Below are positions 59,645-64,000 of a DNA stretch of 64,000 bases, piece after piece. Within the stretch, counting starts at the first letter, position 1, and every line of letters starts with the position of its first letter. The notes under the pieces were generated by a model. That model ran no database searches, had not been told where the DNA came from, and saw only the letters and a list, made by a program, of their open reading frames with translations. The translations under genes and the position numbers were made by a program. Location: contig LR778135.1 of assembly GCA_902810075.1 (NCBI GenBank), forward strand, positions 248,001 through 312,000, in the 5' to 3' direction. This DNA comes from Ruminococcaceae bacterium BL-6. Its GTDB lineage: Bacteria; Bacillota; Clostridia; Oscillospirales; Acutalibacteraceae.

Positions 59645-59813
59645 CGCTTAAATTCAGGGACTCAGAAAGTTTTGGTCAAGCTTTTTCAAAAGCCTGCCGG
59701 TTTGGGGTGGCGCTCCAAGCCCTGAAACGATCGGCGGAAACCGGCTGATTTCGCCCCGTTCAACTTTTTTAAATAAATTTTACAGTAAATTTCACAATTT
59801 TATCACTATCCTC

Positions 59814-59841
59814 TAAATACTTTCAGAACAGCGGCCGATGT
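59814..59841 (+). promoter_or_regulatory. Sigma-D (sigma-28)-type promoter of the second chemoreceptor gene
   Basis: TAAA (59814-59817), 16-bp spacer, GCCGATGT (59834-59841), against the flagellar sigma consensus TAAA-N15-GCCGATAA. It lies about 120 bp before the start codon. The rest of 59645-59961 shows no gene. Confidence 0.65.
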
Positions 59842-59961
59842 TTTATAAGGACAGTGGCAATATCATCAGAAATATCAATAGAAATATTTTTTCTAATGTC
59901 CAAATGTCTGAAATGAAAACTGTCTGGAATAAAAACATTCGATCAGAGGGGGTAATTTGGA

Positions 59962-61968
59962 ATGGGCAAAAAGGGGCTTATGACAAAAATACTGCTGTTT
60001 ATCGGGCTTCCCGTCACGATTATTTATATCGTTGCGGTTTTCCTGATTATGCAGACGGTCGGCAATTCCGTTTCCAATCTGACGTCCGAGGAGCTGACGG
60101 CCAAATCCCAGTCCGCTTCTTACGCGATCAACAACTATTTTTCAAAATACGAGACCATCGTGGCGCAGATGGCCGCGAACGACCAGCTGCAGCAGTATTT
60201 TGCGCAGCCGATCGAGGCGAAAAAGGCCAATACGAAAAGCGGGTACGGCGGAATCAAGGATACGATCCAGAACATCTACAAGACCGATCCCGACAACCTC
60301 TCTTCGGTCTGGTTCGGCGACTGCACCGCCAACCAGATGATCTCCAAAAACAAGGACCAGCCCTACGATAAAAAACTTTCGGAAAGGCCGTGGTATCAGC
60401 CTGCCGTGGAGAAAAAGGGCACGGTGCTGGTCGAGCCGTATCAGGACAGCGTGACCAAAAAAATCGTGATGACGATCGTATGCCCGATTTACAAAACCGG
60501 GACGGAGGAATTGTACGGCTTCGCCGGGATCGACATCACGCTGGATCAGCTGTACAGCACGATGAAAAGCTATAAGCTGGGCCAATCCGGGTTTTATATC
60601 CTGACAAGCGCGGGCGGCCAGCTGATTTACCATCCGGATGAAGCCCTGAAAAACACAAGCGTTGCCAAATCGAAGATGTCCGGCAATGTGATTCAGGCCA
60701 TCCAGTCCAAAAAGCCCGGGTTCCTTTCTTACACCGCGCGGGGCGGGAAGAATTACGGATACGTCTCCACCATCGGCGACACCGGTTGGACGGTTGCGAC
60801 CGGCCTGCCGGAAAACGAATACCAAAGCCCCTATTACACCGTATTCCGCTCGGTGCTGACGATTTTCCTGATCACTCTTGCAATCATTTTCCTCCTGATC
60901 ATTCTGATGGCCAGAAGCATCGTCCATCCGCTGAAAAAGCTCAGGGAAGCGGCCAACCAGATCGCGGGCGGAAATCTGGATGTCCATGTCGACGTCCGGT
61001 CTTCGGATGAGGTCGGCCAGGTGTCCGACGCGATTTCCCGCACGGTGGACCGGCTGAAGCAGTACATCGAATACATCGACGAAATCTCGGCGGTGCTGGA
61101 TCGGATCGCTTCCGGCGATCTGACATTCGAACTGCACTGCGATTACCGCGGCGAATTTTCAAAGATCAAAGCTTCTTTTGAAAACATCAAATCCAGCCTT
61201 GTCGGCCTGTTTTCGGAAATCTCCGCCTCCGCCAACCAGGTGGACAGCGGTTCCGCTCAGCTTTCCGACGCTTCTCAGGCCCTGGCCCAGGGGGCTGCCG
61301 AGCAGGCGAGCTCCATCGAGGAGCTTTCCGCCTCCGTCACGGAAATTTCGCACGAGGTGGACGGCAACGCGGGCAGCGCCGCGACCGCGAAAGACCTGAT
61401 CAATACCATGACGGACGAATTCCAGGACGGGAACCGGCTGATGCAGCAGCTGATGGGCGCCATGGACGATATCAGCACGTCTTCCGAACAGATCGGAAAA
61501 ATCGTCAAGGCGATCGAAGACATTGCGTTCCAGACCAATATCCTTGCCCTGAACGCGGCCGTGGAAGCGGCGCGGGCCGGAAGCGCGGGAAGAGGGTTTG
61601 CCGTTGTTGCGGAAGAGGTGCGGAACCTTGCGGGGAAGAGCGCGGAAGCGGCGAAAAACACGACGGACCTGATCCAGCATGCCATTCAGTCCGTCCAGCA
61701 CGGCTCCAAGATCGCCAAAGACACGGAGCAGTCCATGAATACGGTGCTTCAGTCTTCCGGCCAGTCGACCGACCTGATCCAAAAAATCGCGGAAGCCTGC
61801 CGGAAGCAGTCGGTCTCCATTCAGCAGGTCACGCAGGGCCTCGACCAGATTGCGAAGGTCGTCCAGACCAATTCCGCCACATCGGAAGAGAGCGCGGCTG
61901 CCAGCGAGGAGCTTCGGAGCCAGTCCCGGTCGCTTAAAACTTTGGTTCAGCGCTTTAAGCTCGAATAG
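59962..61968 (+). CDS. Methyl-accepting chemotaxis protein with dCache sensor
   Basis: 668 residues. TM1 is at about 8-30, a dCache_1-type extracellular domain at about 35-285 ([65 protein letters not shown]), TM2 at about 290-315, then HAMP and the signalling domain with tip [19 protein letters not shown]. The dCache motif YxxxxK-like region around WYQPAV suggests amino acid or similar small ligands (inference). It has no C-terminal CheR tether. A sigma-D promoter upstream points to co-regulation with flagella. Confidence 0.94.
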   Translation: MGKKGLMTKILLFIGLPVTIIYIVAVFLIMQTVGNSVSNLTSEELTAKSQSASYAINNYFSKYETIVAQMAANDQLQQYFAQPIEAKKANTKSGYGGIKDTIQNIYKTDPDNLSSVWFGDCTANQMISKNKDQPYDKKLSERPWYQPAVEKKGTVLVEPYQDSVTKKIVMTIVCPIYKTGTEELYGFAGIDITLDQLYSTMKSYKLGQSGFYILTSAGGQLIYHPDEALKNTSVAKSKMSGNVIQAIQSKKPGFLSYTARGGKNYGYVSTIGDTGWTVATGLPENEYQSPYYTVFRSVLTIFLITLAIIFLLIILMARSIVHPLKKLREAANQIAGGNLDVHVDVRSSDEVGQVSDAISRTVDRLKQYIEYIDEISAVLDRIASGDLTFELHCDYRGEFSKIKASFENIKSSLVGLFSEISASANQVDSGSAQLSDASQALAQGAAEQASSIEELSASVTEISHEVDGNAGSAATAKDLINTMTDEFQDGNRLMQQLMGAMDDISTSSEQIGKIVKAIEDIAFQTNILALNAAVEAARAGSAGRGFAVVAEEVRNLAGKSAEAAKNTTDLIQHAIQSVQHGSKIAKDTEQSMNTVLQSSGQSTDLIQKIAEACRKQSVSIQQVTQGLDQIAKVVQTNSATSEESAAASEELRSQSRSLKTLVQRFKLE

Positions 61969-62010
61969 GTTTTGTCCGGCTAGCTGGGAATGTGATTTAA
62001 ATATATAGAA

Positions 62011-62056
62011 AAGAGCTGTCTTTCACAGTTGTGCTGCGAAAGACGGCTCTTTTTTT
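62011..62056. terminator. Terminator between the chemoreceptor and the CNNM/CorC gene
   Basis: AAGAGC-T-GTCTTTC pairs with GAAAGAC-G-GCTCTT and is followed by seven T residues, between convergent genes. Confidence 0.85.
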
Positions 62057-62161
62057 AATGTCTGTTTGTCTGTTTCTTCAATCGGGATTTCCAGGCCGGA
62101 GGCCTCGCTATTTCGATTCCGGCGGTTTTCCCCCGAGCTCTTTTCTCACGATCAGGCGGAT

Positions 62162-63616
62162 TCAGAGGCCGTCGCCGGAGGAATCGCCCGGCTCCGGCTT
62201 TTTGCCGTCCGGCGGCGCCCCCGCCGCATCCTCGGGAGGGGGGAGCTCTTTGACGATCAGCAGCTTTGCGATGCGGTTTTCCTCCACCTTCTGCACGGTG
62301 ATCGACAGGTTCGCGATATGGATGCAGGGATGCTCGCCCTGCTTCGGGATGCGCCCCAGCATTTCCATCACCAGGCCCGCGATGGTGTCGTAGTCCCCTT
62401 CCGGGAGGGTGACGCCGACAAGGTCCGAAATTTCGTCGATGGAGGTGCTGCCGTCCACGGTAAAGGTGTTGTCGCTGACGCGCTGGATTTCCTCTTCCTC
62501 GTGGTCGAACTCATCCTGGATGTTGCCGACGATGGATTCCAGCAGGTCCTCCAGCGTGATGATGCCGGAGGTGCCGCCGTATTCGTCCACGATCACGGCG
62601 ATCTGCACGCGGTGGTCGGTCATTTCCTTAAAGAGCTCGGTGCACCGCTTCGTTTCCGGCACAAAATACGCCGGGCGCATGATGTCGGTGATCTTGACGT
62701 CCCCGTTGATCTCGCTGCCTACATATTTGAGCAGATCCTTGACATAAATAATCCCGAGGATCGTGTCCAGGTCTTCGTGGAACACGGGCAGGCGGGAATA
62801 TCCGTCCGCAATGGCAAGGCTCACCACATCCTGTATGGTGCTCGTGTCCTCCACGGCCGAAACCTCGGTGCGGTGGGTCATGATCTCATCCACGGTGGAG
62901 TCGGTGAAATCGAAGATGTTTTCGATCATGTCCTTCGCGCTTCCGCCGATCACGCCCTTTTCTTCGCCGGCGTCCACCATCATCAGAATTTCTTCCTCGG
63001 TGACGGTTTCTTCCGATGAGTTCGGGTCAAACCCCAGAATTTTCAGGACGAAGTTTGTCGATACGGTCAGAAGCGAAATGAATATGTTGAAGATTTTGGA
63101 GGTGGCGATCAGCACGCCCACGAACTTGAAGGCGAGGGGCTCGGCCCGCTGCATGGCGATCTTTTTCGGCACCAGCTCGCCCAGAACCAGCGAAAAATAA
63201 GAGAGGATCAGGGTGATGAGAAACGTCGAGATCCCGTGGATCATCGACGGGGAGAAAGGGAGAAAAGTGAGAAGCCCCGCCAGCCGGTCGGAAAAGCTTT
63301 GCGCCGCGGAAGCGGATGTGAGAAAGCCGGCCAGGGTGACGCCGATCTGGATCGTGGACAAAAACCGGCTGGAGTTTTCCGTGAGCTTCAGCACTTTCGC
63401 GGCTCTTTTGTCGCCATCCTCCGCCATTTTCTTGATCTTGTTGTCGTTCAGGGTAATGACGGCGATTTCGGACGCGGCAAAAAAAGCGTTGACTAAAATC
63501 AGAACGAAAAGCAGAAGGATGGATAAAGCCGGGTGTGTATCGGCAGGCAAATCGGCCTGCTGCACGCTCATCAGTATGGGCCCCGGCAGAAGACTGCCCG
63601 CAGGTTCGGGAGGCAT
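62162..63616 (-). CDS. CNNM/CorC-type membrane protein (hemolysin III-like family, UPF0053)
   Basis: 484 residues. An N-terminal DUF21 domain with three to four helices (about 30-200; FFAASEIAVITLN, SYFSLVLGELVPKKIAMQ) is followed by a CBS pair (about 225-345; IMTHRTEVSAVE, DGYSRLPVFHEDLD) and a CorC_HlyC domain (about 360-445; VDGSTSIDEISDLVGVTLPE). The family is linked to Mg2+ and Co2+ efflux or homeostasis. AAAGGGGAAAA precedes the ATG. A variant of the mgtA-associated motif lies 70 bp upstream, which would connect two magnesium-related genes if it is a regulatory site. Confidence 0.9.
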   Translation of the reverse strand: MPPEPAGSLLPGPILMSVQQADLPADTHPALSILLLFVLILVNAFFAASEIAVITLNDNKIKKMAEDGDKRAAKVLKLTENSSRFLSTIQIGVTLAGFLTSASAAQSFSDRLAGLLTFLPFSPSMIHGISTFLITLILSYFSLVLGELVPKKIAMQRAEPLAFKFVGVLIATSKIFNIFISLLTVSTNFVLKILGFDPNSSEETVTEEEILMMVDAGEEKGVIGGSAKDMIENIFDFTDSTVDEIMTHRTEVSAVEDTSTIQDVVSLAIADGYSRLPVFHEDLDTILGIIYVKDLLKYVGSEINGDVKITDIMRPAYFVPETKRCTELFKEMTDHRVQIAVIVDEYGGTSGIITLEDLLESIVGNIQDEFDHEEEEIQRVSDNTFTVDGSTSIDEISDLVGVTLPEGDYDTIAGLVMEMLGRIPKQGEHPCIHIANLSITVQKVEENRIAKLLIVKELPPPEDAAGAPPDGKKPEPGDSSGDGL

Positions 63617-64000
63617 GAAGTTTTCCCCTTTCAGATTTTAAAAATTCGGCCCAGCGGCCTCGGCCCGGTTTGAAGAATAAAAACGATAATTTTTCAAACG
63701 AGGCCTACAGGTTCAGTTAATTTTAATTATATCTTATTTTCCCGGGCCGTGTCAAACCGTCTTCCCCATATCTGCGCTTCTCTGTGCCGATTTGCGGCGC
63801 AGAGCCGGGGATGTGACCGGTTCTGCGGGCTTTACACGGAACAATCGAAACCGATATCGGGCAAATCGGCGCAATTTCCGCGGGAAGGATGGATCGATAC
63901 AGGGCGGAGCGGCTTTCCGGCTGCTTTTTGGCGGAAAGATGGACGGATCGCTTTCCATCATAATATTTTGAGACTAAATTATAAAAATAAAAAAGTCGAA
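63617..64000. other. Intergenic end of window, no supported gene
   Basis: It contains the recurrent motif variant ATAATTTTTCAAACGAGG (63686-63703, continuing CCTA) and an AT-rich promoter-like stretch (63715-63735) upstream of the CNNM-type gene. A 69-codon minus-strand open frame (63752-63961) has no ribosome binding site or recognisable content. Confidence 0.5.

Overview
The window looks like a chromosomal segment of a motile, obligately anaerobic, fermentative member of class Clostridia, most likely an Oscillospiraceae/Ruminococcaceae relative. This is inferred from GC-rich Clostridia-type genes, two different [FeFe] hydrogenases, a small anaerobic-RNR-family protein, two chemoreceptors (one behind a sigma-D-like promoter) and strong AAGGAGG-type ribosome binding sites. 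No rRNA, prophage or CRISPR array is visible. One tRNA (Pro-UGG) is present.

Layout. 0-4.5 kb: end of a catabolic operon (TRAP carboxylate importer, small membrane protein, amidohydrolase, Ldh-family dehydrogenase). An IS5-family element sits exactly in the TRAP stop codon and a second lies behind the operon. 5.5-10.2 kb (minus): a 1,116-residue protein resembling a P-type ATPase with all catalytic motifs lost, then rlmB and a small membrane protein. 10.3-12.1 kb: DnaA-box-like cluster, tandem hairpin repeats, an OGG1-type glycosylase, and a promoter-bearing hairpin repeat in front of fba. 13-17.6 kb: two PH-domain membrane proteins, a Crp/Fnr regulator and leuCD. 17.6-20.3 kb: a chemoreceptor with a MITE-like element upstream, then tRNA-Pro. 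20.5-24.4 kb: AT-richer accessory block (DUF4417 gene broken by a 4-bp insertion, a small partner gene, a DUF6323/DUF6179-like pair). 24.5-29.0 kb: heterodimeric ABC exporter with a divergent LysR regulator.

29-36.5 kb is the most unusual part. A TnpB/Cas12-like protein with substituted RuvC residues is followed by a strongly structured non-coding stretch and a terminator. It sits directly downstream of a SpoIIE-type phosphatase and a sensory [FeFe] hydrogenase with a PAS domain. A catalytic-type [FeFe] hydrogenase with a small 2Fe-2S partner is divergent. This has the layout of a guide-RNA-dependent, nuclease-dead regulator (TldR-like) linked to hydrogen sensing; that reading is inference.

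36.5-48.5 kb: an unannotated-size 46-residue gene divergent from an XRE regulator, an ICMT-like methyltransferase, a GH36 alpha-galactosidase with a C-terminal frameshift, mgsA followed by a Crh-like HPr paralogue without the phosphorylatable His, an EndoQ-UvrD fusion, long hairpin-rich intergenic repeats, an aldo/keto reductase and a TSUP permease. 48.8-64 kb: L,D-transpeptidase, mgtA with a leader peptide and terminator, an H+-pyrophosphatase, a glycosyltransferase-like protein, an FtsA-like ATPase with an extended C-terminus, preQ1-riboswitch-controlled queT, a second chemoreceptor and a CNNM/CorC-type protein.

A dispersed repeat family links the segment: a covarying hairpin plus a second inverted repeat, with extended -10 boxes (TGnTATAAT) at both ends. 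Copies sit in the same orientation directly upstream of fba, mgsA, the sensory hydrogenase operon and the EndoQ-UvrD gene, with a tandem array upstream of the glycosylase.
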